Assembly (NCBI GenBank): GCA_037893245.1
Contig: JBAIAA010000396.1
Coordinates: 1,178,001 to 1,242,000 of the forward strand
Direction of reading: 5' to 3'
DNA: 64,000 nt
Origin: Crossaster papposus
Lineage: Eukaryota > Echinodermata > Asteroidea > Velatida > Solasteridae
The position numbers were made by a program, and so were the translations under genes. Each line of letters starts with the position of its first letter. Position 1 is the stretch's first letter. Below the pieces are notes generated by a model. It was not told the origin of the DNA and did no database searches. It was given only the letters and a program-made list of their open reading frames with translations. Of the stretch, positions 16,001 to 30,287 are shown one piece after another.

Positions 16001-19000
16001 AAACATGGCTGCGAATGAGGATATTTTTCTCGACATATATCTGAGCTGCGAACCTCAACGTTGTTGGAGAATGAAGAGACATTCACCACCTCCACATCTG
16101 AGCTAACATATCGCCAAAATTCTCACCGGAAGAGACCAAAACTTTGAGACTCATGCGTCAGGACACTGGCGGAATAGGCCTATGCGGCAATACACGTGTA
16201 CACGCATAAACATAAGAAAACATGGTTGCTAATGAGAATAATTTTATGAACTTATATCTGAGCTGCGAACCTCAACGTTGTTCGAGAATAAAGAGACACT
16301 CGCAAGTTCGACATCTGAGCCAAAATATTTCCAAATTTATCACTTGAAAAAAACCAAACTGTGAGACTCATGCGTCAGGATACTGGCGGCATAGGCCTAT
16401 GAGGCAATACACGTGTACATACATACACATCAGAAAACACGGCTGCGAATGAGGATAATTTTGTCTACTTATATTTGAGCTGCGAGCCTCAACGTTGTTC
16501 GAGAATGAAGAGACACTCACCAGTCCGACATCTGAGCAAAATATTGCAAAATTTCTCACTGAAAAAACCCCAAAAACTTTGAGACTCATGCGTCAGGATA
16601 CTGGTGGCATAGGCCTATGCGGCAATACACGGGTACATACATACACATAAGAAAACATGGCTACGAATGAGGATAATTTTGTCGACATATATCTGAGCTG
16701 CGAGCCTCAACGTTGTTCGAGAATGAAGAGACACACACCAGCTCGACATCCGAGCAAAAATATTGCCAAATTTCTCACTGGAAAAAAACCCAAACTGAGA
16801 AACTCATGCGTCAGGATACTGGCGGCATAGGCCTATGTGGCAATACCCGTGTACATACATACACATCAGAAAACATGGCTTCAAATGAGGATAATGTTCT
16901 CGACATATATCTGAGCTGCGAACCTCAACGTTGTTCGAGAATGAAGAGACACTCGCCAGCTCGACATCTGAGCCAAAATATTTCAAAATTTCTCACTGGA
17001 AAAAAACCAAACTGTGAGACTCATGCGTCAGGATACTGGCGGCATAGGCCTATGAGGCAATACACGTGTACATACATACACATCAGAAAACATGGCTGCA
17101 AATGAGGATAATGTTCTCGACATATATCTGAGCTGCGAACCTCAACGTTGTTCGAGAATGAAGAGACACTCACCAGCTCGACATCCGAGCCAAAATATTG
17201 CCAAATTTCTCAATGGGAAAAAACAAACTGAGAGACTCATGCGTCAGGATACTGGCGACATAGGCCTATGAGGCAATACACGTGTACATACATACACATC
17301 AGAAAACCTGGTTGCGAATGAGGATAATGTTCTCGACATATATCTGAGCTGCGAACCTCAACGTTGTTCGAGAATGAAGAGACATTCACCACCTCCACAA
17401 CAGAGCTAACACATCGCCAAAATTCTCACCGGAAGAGATCGAAACTTTGAGACTCATGCGTCAGGACACTGGCGGCATAGGCCTATGAGGCAATACACGT
17501 GTACATCCATACACATAAGAAAACATGGCTGCGAATGAGGACAATTTTCTCGACATATATCTGAGCTGCGAGCCTCAACGTTGTTCAAGAATGAAGAGAC
17601 ACTCACCAGCTCGACATCCGAGCCAAAATATTGCCAAATTTCTCACTGGAAAAACAAACAAACTGAGATACTCATGCGTCAGGATACTGGCGGAATAGGC
17701 CTATGTGGCAATACACGTGTACATACAAACACATCAGAAAACATGGCTGCGAATGAGGATAATGTTCTCGACATATATCTGAGCTGCGAACCTCAACGTT
17801 GTTCGAGAATGAAGAGACACTCACCAGCTCGACATCCGAGCCAAACTATTGCCAAATTTCGCACTGGAACAAACCTAAACTGAGAGACTCATGCGTCAGG
17901 ACACTGGTGGCACATGCCTATGTGGCAATACACGTGTACATACAAACACATCAGAAAACATGGCTGCGAATGAGGATATTTTTCTCGACATATATCTGAG
18001 CTGCGAACCTTAACGTTGTTGGAGAATGAAGAGACATTCACCACCTCCACATCTGAGCTAACATATCGCCAAAATTATTACCGGAAGAGACCAAAACGTT
18101 GAGACTCATGAGTCAGGACACTGGCGGCATAGGCCTATGCGGCAATACACGTGTACACGCATAAACATAAGAAAACATGGTTGCTAATGAGGATAATTTT
18201 ATGAACTTAAATCTGAGCTGCGAACCTCAACGTTGTTCGAGAATAAATAGACACTCGCCAGCTCGACAACTGAGCCAAAATATTTCCAAATTTCTCACTT
18301 GAAAAAAACCAAACTGTCAGACTCATGCGTCAGGATACTGGCGGCATAGGCCTATGAGGCAATACACGTGTACATACATACACATCAGAAAACACGGCTG
18401 CGAATGAGGATAATTTTGTCTACTTATATTTGAGCTGCGAGCCTCAACGTTGTTCGAGAATGAAGAGACACTCACCAGTCCGACATCTGAGAAAAATATT
18501 GCAAAATTTCTCACTGAAAAAACCCAAAAAACTGAGAGACTCATGCGTCAGGATACTGGTGGCATAGGCCTATGCGGCAATACACGGGTACATACATTCA
18601 CATAAGAAAACATGGCTGCGAATGAGGATAATTTTCTCGACATATATCTGAGCTGCGAGCCTCAACGTTGTTCGAGAATGAAGATACACTCACCAGCTCG
18701 ACATCGGAGCCAAAATATTGCCAAATTTCTCACTGGAAAACAAAACAAATGAGAGACTCATGCGTCAGGATACTGGCGGCATAGGCCTTTGTGGCAATAC
18801 ACGTGTACATAAATACACATCAGAAAACATGGCTGCGAATGAGGATAATTATCTCGACATATATCTGAGCTGCTAACCTCAACGTTGTTCGAGAATGAAG
18901 AGACATTCACCACCTCCACATCTGAGCTAACATATCGCCAAAATTCTCACCGGAAGAGACCAAAACTTTGAGACTCATGCGTCAGGACACTGGCGACATA

Positions 19001-22000
19001 TGCCTATGTGGCGATACACATGTACATACATACACATCAGAAAACATGGCTGCGAATGAGGATAATTCTTTCGACTTATATTTGAGCTGCGAGCCTCAAC
19101 GCTGTTCGAGAATGAAGAGACACTCACCAGCCCGACATCTGAGCAAAAATATTGCCGAATTTCTCACTGGAACTAACCTAAACTGAGAGACTCATGCGTC
19201 AGAACACTGGCGGCATATGCCTATATGACAATACACGTGTACATACAAACACATCAGAAAACATGGCTGCGAATGAGGATAATGTTCTCGACATATATCT
19301 GTGCTGCGAACCTCAACGTTGTTCGAGAATGAAGAGACACTCACCAGCTTGACATACGAGCCAAAATATTGCAAAATTTATCACTAAAAAAAAAAAAAAT
19401 GAGAGACTCATGCGTCAGGATACTGGCGGCATAGGCCTTTGTGGCAATACACGTGTACATAAATACACATCAGAAAACATGGCTGCGAATGAGGATAATT
19501 TTCTCGACATATATCTGAGCTGCTAACCTCAACGTTGTTCGAGAATGAAGAGACATTCACCACATCCACATCTGAGCTAACATATCGCCAAAATTCTCAC
19601 CGGAAGAGACCAAAACTTTGAGACTCATTCGTCAGGACACTGGCGGAATAGGCCTATGTGGCAATACACGTGTACATACAAACACATAAGAAAACATGGC
19701 TGCGAATGAGGATAATGTTCTCGACATATATCTGAGCTGCGAACCTCAACGTTGTTCGAGAATGAAGAGACACTCACCAGCTCGACATCCGAGCCAAAAT
19801 ATTGCCAAATTTCGCACTGGAACAAACCTACACTGAGAGACTCATGCGTCAGGACACTGGTGGCACATGCCTATGTGGCAATACACGTGTACATACAAAC
19901 ACATCAGAAAACATGGCTGCGAATGAGGATATTTTTCTAGACATATATCTGAGCTGCGAACCTTAACGTTGTTGGAGAATGAAGAGACATTCACCACCTC
20001 CACATCTGAGCTAACATATCGCCAAAATTCTCACCGGAAGAGACCAAAACTTTGAGACTCGTGCGTCAGGACACTGGCGGCATAGGCCTATGCGGCAATA
20101 CACGTGTACACGCATACACATAAGAAAACATGGCTGCGAATGAGGACAATTTTCTCGACATATATCTGAGCTGCGAGCCTCAACGTTGTTCAAGAATGAA
20201 GAGACACTCACCAGCTCGACATCCGAGCCAAAATATTGCCAAATTTATCACTGGAAAAACAAACAAACTGAGAGACTCATGCGTCAGGATACTGGCGGAA
20301 TAGGCCTATGTGGCAATACATGTGTACATACAAACACATCAGAAAACATGGCTGCGAATGAGGATAATGTTCTCGACATATATCTGAGCTGCGAACCTCA
20401 ACGTTGTTCGAGAATAAAGAGACACTCACCAGCTCGACATCCGAGCCAAACTATTGCCAAATTTCTCACTGGAACAAACCTAAACTGAGAGACTCATGCG
20501 TCAGGACACTGGTGGCACATGCCTATGTGGCAATACACGTGTACATACAAACACATCAGAAAACATGGCTGCGAATGAGGATATTTTTCTCGACATATAT
20601 CTGAGCTGCGAACCTCAACGTTGTTGGAGAATGAAGAGACATTCACCACCTCCACATCTGAGCTAACATATCGCCAACATTCTCACCGGAAGAGACCAAA
20701 ACTTTGAGACTCATGCGTCAGGACACTGGCGGCATAGGCCTATGCGGCAATACACGTGTACACGCATAAACATAAGAAAACATGGTTGCTAATGAGGATA
20801 ATTTTATGAACTTAAATCTGAGCTGCGAACCTCAACGTTGTTCGAGAATAAATAGACACTCGCCAGCTCGACATCTGAGCCAAAATATTTCCAAATTTCT
20901 CACTTGAAAAAAACCAAACTGTCAGACTCATGCGTCAGGATACTGGCGGCATAGGCCTATGAGGCAATACACGTGTACATACATACACATCAGAAAACAC
21001 GGCTGCGAATGAGGATAATTTTGTCTACTTATATTTGAGCTGCGAGCCTCAACGTTGTTCGAGAATGAAGAGACACTCACCAGTCCGACATCTGAGCAAA
21101 ATATTGCAAAATTTCTCACTGAAAAAAACCAAAAAACTGAGAGACTCATGCGTCAGGATACTGGTGGCATAGGCCTATGCGGCAATACACGGGTACATAC
21201 ATTCACATAAGAAAACATGGCTGCGAATGAGGATAATTTTCTCGACATATATCTGAGCTGCGAGCCTCAACGTTGTTCGAGAATGAAGAGACATTCACCA
21301 CATCCACATCTGAGCTAACATATCGCCAAAATTCTCACCGGAAGAGACCAAAACTTTGAGACTCATTCGTCAGGACACTGGCGGAATAGGCCTATGTGGC
21401 AATACACGTGTACATACAAACACATAAGAAAACATGGCTGCGAATGAGGATAATGTTCTCGACATATATCTGAGCTGCGAACCTCAACGTTGTTCGAGAA
21501 TGAAGAGACATTCACCACATCCACATCTGAGCTAACATATCGCCAAAATTCTCACCGGAAGAGACCAAAACTTTGAGACTCGTGCGTCAGGACACTGGCG
21601 GCATAGGCCTATGCGGCAATACACGTGTACACGCATAAACATAAGAAAACATGGTTGCTAATGAGGATAATTTTATGAACTTATATCTGAGCTGCGAACC
21701 TCAACGTTGTTCGAGAATAAAGAGACAATCACCAGTCCGACATCTGAGCAAAATATTGCAAAATTTCTCACTGAAAAAAACAAAAAAACTGAGAGACTCA
21801 TGCGTCAGGATACTGGTGGCATAGGCCTATGCGGCAATACACGGGTACATACATTCACATAAGAAAACATGGCTGCGAATGAGGATAATTTTCTCGACAT
21901 ATATCTGAGCTGCGAGCCTCAACGTTGTTCGAGAATGAAGATACACTCACCAGCTCGACATCGGAGCCAAAATATTGCCAAATTTCTCACTGGAAAACAA

Positions 22001-24364
22001 AACAAATGAGAGACTCAGGCGTCAGGATACTGGCGGCATAGGCCTTTGTGGCAATACACGTGTACATAAATACACATCAGAAAACATGGCTGCGAATGAG
22101 GATATTTTTCTCGACATATATCTGAGCTGCTAACCTCAACGTTGTTCGAGAATGAAGAGACATTCACCACCTCCACATCTGAGCTAACATATCGCCAAAA
22201 TTCTCACCGGAAGAGACCAAAACTTTGAGACTCATGCGTCAGGACACTGGCGACATATGCCTATGTGGCGATACACATGTACATACATACACATCAGAAA
22301 ACATGGCTGCGAATGAGGATAATTCTTTCGACTTATATTTGAGCTGCGAGCCTCAACGTTGTTCGAGAATGAAGATACACTCATTAGCTCGACATCCGAA
22401 CCAAAATATTGCCAAATTTCGCACTGGAACAAACCTAAACTGAGAAACTCATGCGTCATGACACTGGCGGCATATTCCTATGTGGCAATACACGTGTACA
22501 CGCATAAACATAAGAAAACATGGCTGCGAATGAGGATAATTGTATGAACTTATATCTGAGCTGCGAACCTCAACGTAGTTCGAGAATGAAGAGACACTCG
22601 CCAGCTCAACATCTGAGCCAAAATATTGCCAACTTTCTCATTGAAAAAAAAACAAACTCTGAGACCCATGAGTCAGGACACTGGCGGCATAGGCCTATGC
22701 GGTAATACACGTGTACATACATACACATACGAAAACATGGATGCGAATGAGGATAATATTCTCGACTTATATTTGAGCTGCGAACCTCAACGTTGTTTGA
22801 GAATGGAGAGACACTCACCAGCTCCACATCCGAGCCAAAATATTGCTAAATTTCGCACTGGAACAAACCTAAACTGAGAGACTCATGCGTCAGGACACTG
22901 GCGGCATATGCCTATCTGGCAATACACGTGTACATACAAACACATCAGAAACATGGCTGCGAATGAGGATATTTTTCTCGACATATATCTGAGCTGCGAA
23001 CCTCAACGTTGTTCGAGAATGAAGAGGCACTCGCCAGCTCGACATCTGAGCCAAAAAAATTCCTAATTTCTTACTAGAAAAGAACCAAACTGTGAGACTC
23101 ATACGTCAGGACACGGGCGGAATAGGCCTATGAGGCAATACACGTGTACATACATACACATAAGAAAACATGGCTGCGAATGAGGACAATTTCCTCGACA
23201 TATATCTAAGCTGCGAGCCTCAACGTTGTTCGAGAATGAAGAGACACTCACCAGCTCGACATCCGAGCCAAAATATTGCCAAATTTCTCACTCGAAAAAC
23301 AAACAAACTATGAGACTCATGCTTCTGGACACTGGCGACATAAGCCTATGCGGCAATACACGTGTACACGCATAAACATAAGAAAACATGGCTGCGAATG
23401 AGGATAATTTTGTGAACTTATATCTGAGATGCGAACCTCAACGTTGTTCGAGAATGAAGAGACACTCGCAAGCTCGACATCTGAGCCAAAATATTGCCAA
23501 ATTTCTCACTGGAACAAACCTAAACTGAGAGACTCATGCGTCAGGACACTGGCGGCATATGCCTATGTGGCAATACACGTTTACGTACAAACACATCAGA
23601 AAACATGGCTGCGAATGAGGATAATGTTCTCGACATATATCTGAGCTGCGAACCTCAACGTTGTTGGAGAATGAAGAGACATTCAACACCTCCACATCTG
23701 AGCTAACATATTGCCAAAATTCTCACCGGAAGAGACCAAAACTTTGAGACTCATACGTCAGGACACGGGCGGCATAGGCCTATGAGGCAATACACGTGTA
23801 CACGCATAAACATAAGAAAACATGGCTGCGAATGAGGATAATTTTATGAACTTATATCTGAGTTGCGAACCCCAACGTTGTTCGAGAATGAAGAGACACT
23901 GGCCAGCTCGACATCTGGGCCAAAATATTTCCAAATTTCTCACTGGAAAAAAACACCAAACTGTGAGACTCATACGTCAGGACACGGACGGCATAGGCCT
24001 ATACACGTGTACATACATACACATAAGAAAACATGGCTGCGAATGAGGACAATTTTCGCGACATATATCTGAGCTGCGAGCCTCAACGTTGTTGGAGAAT
24101 GAAGAGACACTCACCAGCTCAACATCTGAGCCAAAATATTGCCAAATTTCTCACTGGGAAAAAACAAACTGAGAGACGCATGCGTCAGGATACTGGCGGC
24201 ATAGGCCTATGCGGCAATACACGTGTACATACACACACATAAGAAAACATGGCTGCGAATGAGGATATTTTTCTCGACATATATCTGAGCTGCAAACCTC
24301 AACGTTGTTTGAGAATGAAGAGACACTCGCCAGCTCGACATCTGAGCCAAAAAAAATCCTAATT

Positions 24365-26215
24365 TCTTACTAGAAAAAAACCAAACTGTGAGACTCATAC
24401 GTCAGGACACGGGCGGAATAGGCCTATGAGGCAATACACGTGTACATACATACACATAAGAAAACATGGCTGCGAATGAGGACAATTTCCTAGACATATA
24501 TCTGAGCTGCGAGCCTCAACGTTGTTCGAGAATGAAGAGACACTCACCAGCTCGACATCCGAGCCAAAATATTGCCAAATTTCTCACTGGAAAAACAAAC
24601 AAACTGTGAGACTCATGCTTCTGGACACTGGCGACATAAGCCTATGCGGCAATACACGTGTACACGCATAAACATAAGAAAACATGGCTGCAAATGAGGA
24701 TAATTTTGTGAACTTATATCTGAGATGCGAACCTCAACGTTGTTCGAGAATGAAGAGACACTCGCAAGCTCGACATCTGAGCCAAAATATTGCCAAATTT
24801 CTCACTGAAAAAAAAAAAAAATGTGAGACTCATGCGTCAGGACACTGGCGGCATAGGCCTATGAGCCAATACACGTGTACATCCATACACATAAGAAAAC
24901 ATGGCTGCGAATGAGGACAATTTTCTCGACATATATCTGAGCTGCGAGCCTCAACGTTGTTCGATAATGAAGAGACACTCACCAGCTCGACATCCGAGCC
25001 AAAATATTGCAAAATTTCTCACTGGAAAACAAACAAACTGAGAGACTCATGCATCAGGATACTGGCAGCATAGGCCTATGTGGCAATACACGTGTACATA
25101 AATACACATCAGAAAACATGGCTGCGAATGAGGATAATGTTGTCAACATATATCTGAGCTGCGAACCTCAACGTTGTTCGAGAATGAAGAGACATTCACC
25201 ACCTCAACATCTGAGCTAACACATCGGCAAAATTCTCACCGGAAGAGACCAAAACTTTGAGACTCATGCGTCAGGACACTGGCGGCATAGGCCTATGCGG
25301 CAATACACGTGTACATACATACACATAAGAAAACATGGCTGTGAATGAGGATATTTTTCTCGACATATATCTGAGCTGCGGACTCAACGTTGTTCGAGAA
25401 GGAAGAGACACTCGCCAGCTCGACATCTGAGCCAAAATATTTCCAAATTTCTCACTAGAAAAAAACCAAACTGTGAGACTCATACGTCAGGACACGGGCG
25501 GAATAGGCCTATGAGGCAATACACGTGTACATACATACACATAAGAAAACATGGCTGCGAATGAGGACAATTTCCTCGACATATATCTGAGATGCGAGCC
25601 TCAACGTTGTTCGAGAATGAAGAGACACTCACCAGCTCGACATCCGAGCCAAAATATTGCCAAATTTCTCACTGGAAAAACAAACAAACTGTGAGACTCA
25701 TGCTTCTGGACACTGGCGACATAAGCCTATGCGGCAATACACGTGTACACGCATAAACATAATAAAACATGGCTGCAAATGAGGATAATTTTGTGAACTT
25801 ATATCTGAGATGCGAACCTCAACGTTGTTCGAGAATGAAGAGACACTCGCAAGCTCGACATCTGAGCCAAAATATTGCCAAATTTCTCACTGAAAAAAAA
25901 CAAAACTGTGAGACTCATGCGTCAGAACACTGGCGGCATAGGCCTATGAGCCAATACACGTGTACATCCATACACATAAGAAAACATGGCTGCGAATGAG
26001 GACAATTTTCTCGACATATATCTGAGCTGCGAGCCTCAACGTTGTTCGATAATGAAGAGACACTCACCAGCTCGACATCCGAGCCAAAATATTGCAAAAT
26101 TTCTCACTGGAAAACAAACAAACTGAGAGACTCATGCATCAGGATACTGGCAGCATAGGCCTATGTGGCAATACACGTGTACATAAATACACATCAGAAA
26201 ACATGGCTGCGAATG
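24365..26215 (+). repeat. Higher-order duplication, offset 1085 bp
   Basis: About 770 bp from 24,365 recur at 25,450 with the same diagnostic variants: GCTTCTGGACACTGGCGAC, CTATGAGCCAATACACG, CAGGATACTGGCAGCATAG and the reading TTGTTCGATAATG. The copies diverge at about 25,130 and 26,215. The duplication again equals five monomers, and nearby later copies of the GCTTCTGGACAC variant (43,0xx, 46,0xx, 47,3xx, 48,9xx, 51,7xx, 52,1xx) show that this subtype spread widely. Confidence 0.75.
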
Positions 26216-26407
26216 AGGATAATGTTCTCGACATATATCTGAGCTGCGAACCTCAACGTTGTTTGAGAATGAAGAGACACTCACCGGCTCGACATCCGAG
26301 CCAAAATATTGCCAAATTTCGCACTGGAACAAACCTAAACTGAGAAACTCATGCGTCAGGACACTGGCGGCATATGCCTATGAGGCAATACACGTGTACA
26401 TACAAAC

Positions 26408-29400
26408 ACATCAGAAAACATGGCTGCGAATGAGGATATTTTTCTCGACATATATCTGAGCTGCGAACCTCAACGTTGTTCGAGAATGAAGAGACACTCG
26501 CCAGCTCGACATCTGAGCTAAAATATTTCCAAATTTCTCACTAGAAAAAAACCAAACTGTGAGACTCATGCGTCAGGATACTGGAGGCATAGGATTATGC
26601 GGCAATACACGGGTACATACATTCACATAAGAAAACATGGCTGCGAATGAGGATAATTTTCTCGACATATATCTGAGCTGCGAGCCTCAACGTTGTTCGA
26701 GAATGAAGATACACTCACCAGCTCGACATCCGAGCCAAAATATTGCCAAATTTCTCACTGGAAAAACAAACAAATGAGAGACTCATGCGTCAGGATACTG
26801 GCGGCATAGGCCTTTGTGGTAATACACGTGTACATAAATACACATCAGAAAACATGGCTGCGAATGAGGACAATTTCCTCGACATATATCTGAGCTGCGA
26901 GCCTCAACGTTGTTCGAGAATGAAGAGACACTCACCAGCTCGACATCCGAGCCAAAATATTGCCAAATTTCTCACTGGAAAAAAAGCTAAACTGAGAGAC
27001 TCATGCGTCAGGACACTGGCGGCATATGCCTATGTGGCAATACACGAATAAATACAAACACATCAGAAAACATGGCTGCGAATGAGGATAATGTTCTCGA
27101 CATATATCTGAGCTGCGAACCTCAACGTTGTTTGAGAATGAAGAGACACTCACCAGCTCGACATCCGAGCCAAAATATTGCCAAATTTTGCACTGGAACA
27201 AACCTAAACTGAAAAACTCATGCGTCAGGACACTGGCGGCATATGCCTATGTGGCAATACACGTGTACATACAAACACATCAGAAAACATGGCTGCGAAT
27301 GAGGATATTTTTCTCGACATATATCTGAGCTGCGAGCCTCAACGTTGTTCGAGAATGAAGAGACACTCACCAGCTCGACATCTGAGCCAAAATATTGCCA
27401 AATTTCTCACTGGAACAAACATAAACTGAGAGACTCATGCGTCAGGACACTGGCGGCATATGCCTATGTGGCAATACACGTTTACGTACAAACACATCAG
27501 AAAACATGGCTGCGAATGAGGATAATGTTCTCGACATATATATGAGCTGCGAACCTCAACGTTGTTGGAGAATGAAGAGACATTTAACACCTCCACATCT
27601 GAGCTAACATATTGCCAACATTCTCACCGGAAAAGACCAAAACTTTGAGACTCATACGTCAGGACAAGGGCGGCATAGGCCTATGAGGCAATACACGTGT
27701 ACACGCATAAACATAAGAAAACATGGCTGCAAATGAGGATAATTTTATGAACTTATATCTGAGCTGCGAACCCCAACGTTGTTCGAGAATGAAGAGACAC
27801 TCGCCAGCTCGACATCTGGGACAAAATATTTCCAAATTTCTCACTGGAAAAAAAACAAACTGTGAGACTCATACGTCAGGACACTGGCGGCATAGGCCTA
27901 TACACGTGTACATACATACACATAAGAAAACATGGCTGCGAATGAGGACAATTTTCTCGACATATATCTGAGCTGCGAGCCTCAACGTTGTTGGAGAATG
28001 AAGAGACACTCACCAGCTCAACATCCGAGCCAAAATATTGCCAAATTTCTCACTGGGAAAAAACAAACTGAGAGACGCATGCGTCAGGATACTGGCGGCA
28101 TAGGCCTATGAGGCAATACACGTGTACATACATACTCATCAGAAAACATGGCTGCGAATGAGGATAATTTTGTCTACTTATATTTGAGCTGCGAGCCTCA
28201 ACGTTGTTCGAGAATGAAGAGACACTCACCACCTCCACATCTGAGCTAACATATCGCCAACATTCTCACCGGAAGAGACCAAAACTTTGTGAGTCATGCG
28301 TCAGGACACTGGCGGCATATGCCTATATACATACACATCAGAAAACATGGCTGCGAATGAGGATATTTTTCTCGACATATATCTGAGCTGCGAACCTCAA
28401 CGTTGTTCGAGAATGAAGAGACACTCGCCAGCTCGACATCTGAGCTAAAATATTTCCAAATTTCTCACTAGAAAAAAACCAAACTGTGAGACTCATGCGT
28501 CAGGATACTGGTGGCATAGGATTATGCGGCAATACACGGGTACATACATTCACATAAGAAAACATGGCTGCGAATGAGGATAATTTTCTCGACATATATC
28601 TGAGCTGCGAGCCTCAACGTTGTTCGAGAATGAAGATACACTCACCAGCTCGACATCCGAGCCAAAATATTGCCAAATTTCTCACTGGAAAAACAAACAA
28701 ATGAGAGACTCATGCGTCAGGATACTGGCGGCATAGGCCTTTGTGGTAATACACGTGTACATAAATACACATCAGAAAACATGGCTGCGAATGAGGACAA
28801 TTTCCTCGACATATATCTGAGCTGCGAGCCTCAACGTTGTTCGAGAATGAAGAGACACTCACCAGCTCGACATCCGAGCCAAAATATTGCCAAATTTCTC
28901 ACTGGAAAAAAAGCTAAACTGAGAGACTCATGCGTCAGGACACTGGCGGCATATGCCTATGTGGCAATACACGAATAAATACAAACACATCAGAAAACAT
29001 GGCTGCGAATGAGGATAATGTTCTCGACATATATCTGAGCTGCGAACCTCAACGTTGTTTGAGAATGAAGAGACACTCACCAGCTCGACATCCGAGCCAA
29101 AATATTGCCAAATTTCGCACTGGAACAAACCTAAACTGAGAAACTCATGCGTCAGGACACTGGCGGCATATGCCTATGTGGCAATACACGTGTACATACA
29201 AACACATCAGAAAACATGGCTGCGAATGAGGATATTTTTCTCGACATATATCTGAGCTGCGAGCCTCAACGTTGTTCGAGAATGAAGAGACACTCACCAG
29301 CTCGACATCTGAGCCAAAATATTGCCAAATTTCTCACTGGAACAAACATAAACTGAGAGACTCATGCGTCAGGACACTGGCGGCATATGCCTATGTGGCA

Positions 29401-30287
29401 ATACACGTTTACGTACAAACACATCAGAAAACATGGCTGCGAATGAGGATAATGTTCTCGACATATATATGAGCTGCGAACCTCAACGTTGTTGGAGAAT
29501 GAAGAGACATTTAACACCTCCACATCTGAGCTAACATATTGCCAACATTCTCACCGGAAAAGACCAAAACTTTGAGACTCATACGTCAGGACAAGGGCGG
29601 CATAGGCCTATGAGGCAATACACGTGTACACGCATAAACATAAGAAAACATGGCTGCAAATGAGGATAATTTTATGAACTTATATCTGAGCTGCGAACCC
29701 CAACGTTGTTCGAGAATGAAGAGACACTCGCCAGCTCGACATCTGGGACAAAATATTTCCAAATTTCTCACTGGAAAAAAAACAAACTGTGAGACTCATA
29801 CGTCAGGACACTGGCGGCATAGGCCTATACACGTGTACATACATACACATAAGAAAACATGGCTGCGAATGAGGACAATTTTCTCGACATATATCTGAGC
29901 TGCGAGCCTCAACGTTGTTGGAGAATGAAGAGACACTCACCAGCTCAACATCCGAGCCAAAATATTGCCAAATTTCTCACTGGGAAAAAACAAACTGAGA
30001 GACGCATGCGTCAGGATACTGGCGGCATAGGCCTATGAGGCAATACACGTGTACATACATACTCATCAGAAAACATGGCTGCGAATGAGGATAATTTTGT
30101 CTACTTATATTTGAGCTGCGAGCCTCAACGTTGTTCGAGAATGAAGAGACACTCACCACCTCCACATCTGAGCTAACATATCGCCAACATTCTCACCGGA
30201 AGAGACCAAAACTTTGTGAGTCATGCGTCAGGACACTGGCGGCATATGCCTATATACATACACATCAGAAAACATGGCTGCGAATGA
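26408..30287 (+). repeat. Near-perfect tandem duplication, unit 1927 bp
   Basis: The unit 26,408-28,334 is followed directly by a second copy, 28,335 to about 30,287. Reading the two together I noticed only a handful of differences: GGAGGCAT versus GGTGGCAT, TTTTGCAC versus TTTCGCAC, and GAAAAACT versus GAGAAACT. The unit is nine monomers, two of which are shortened (CCTATACACGTG, and CCTATATACATACAC, the latter lacking the E-box). It looks like one of the youngest duplications in the window. Confidence 0.88.
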
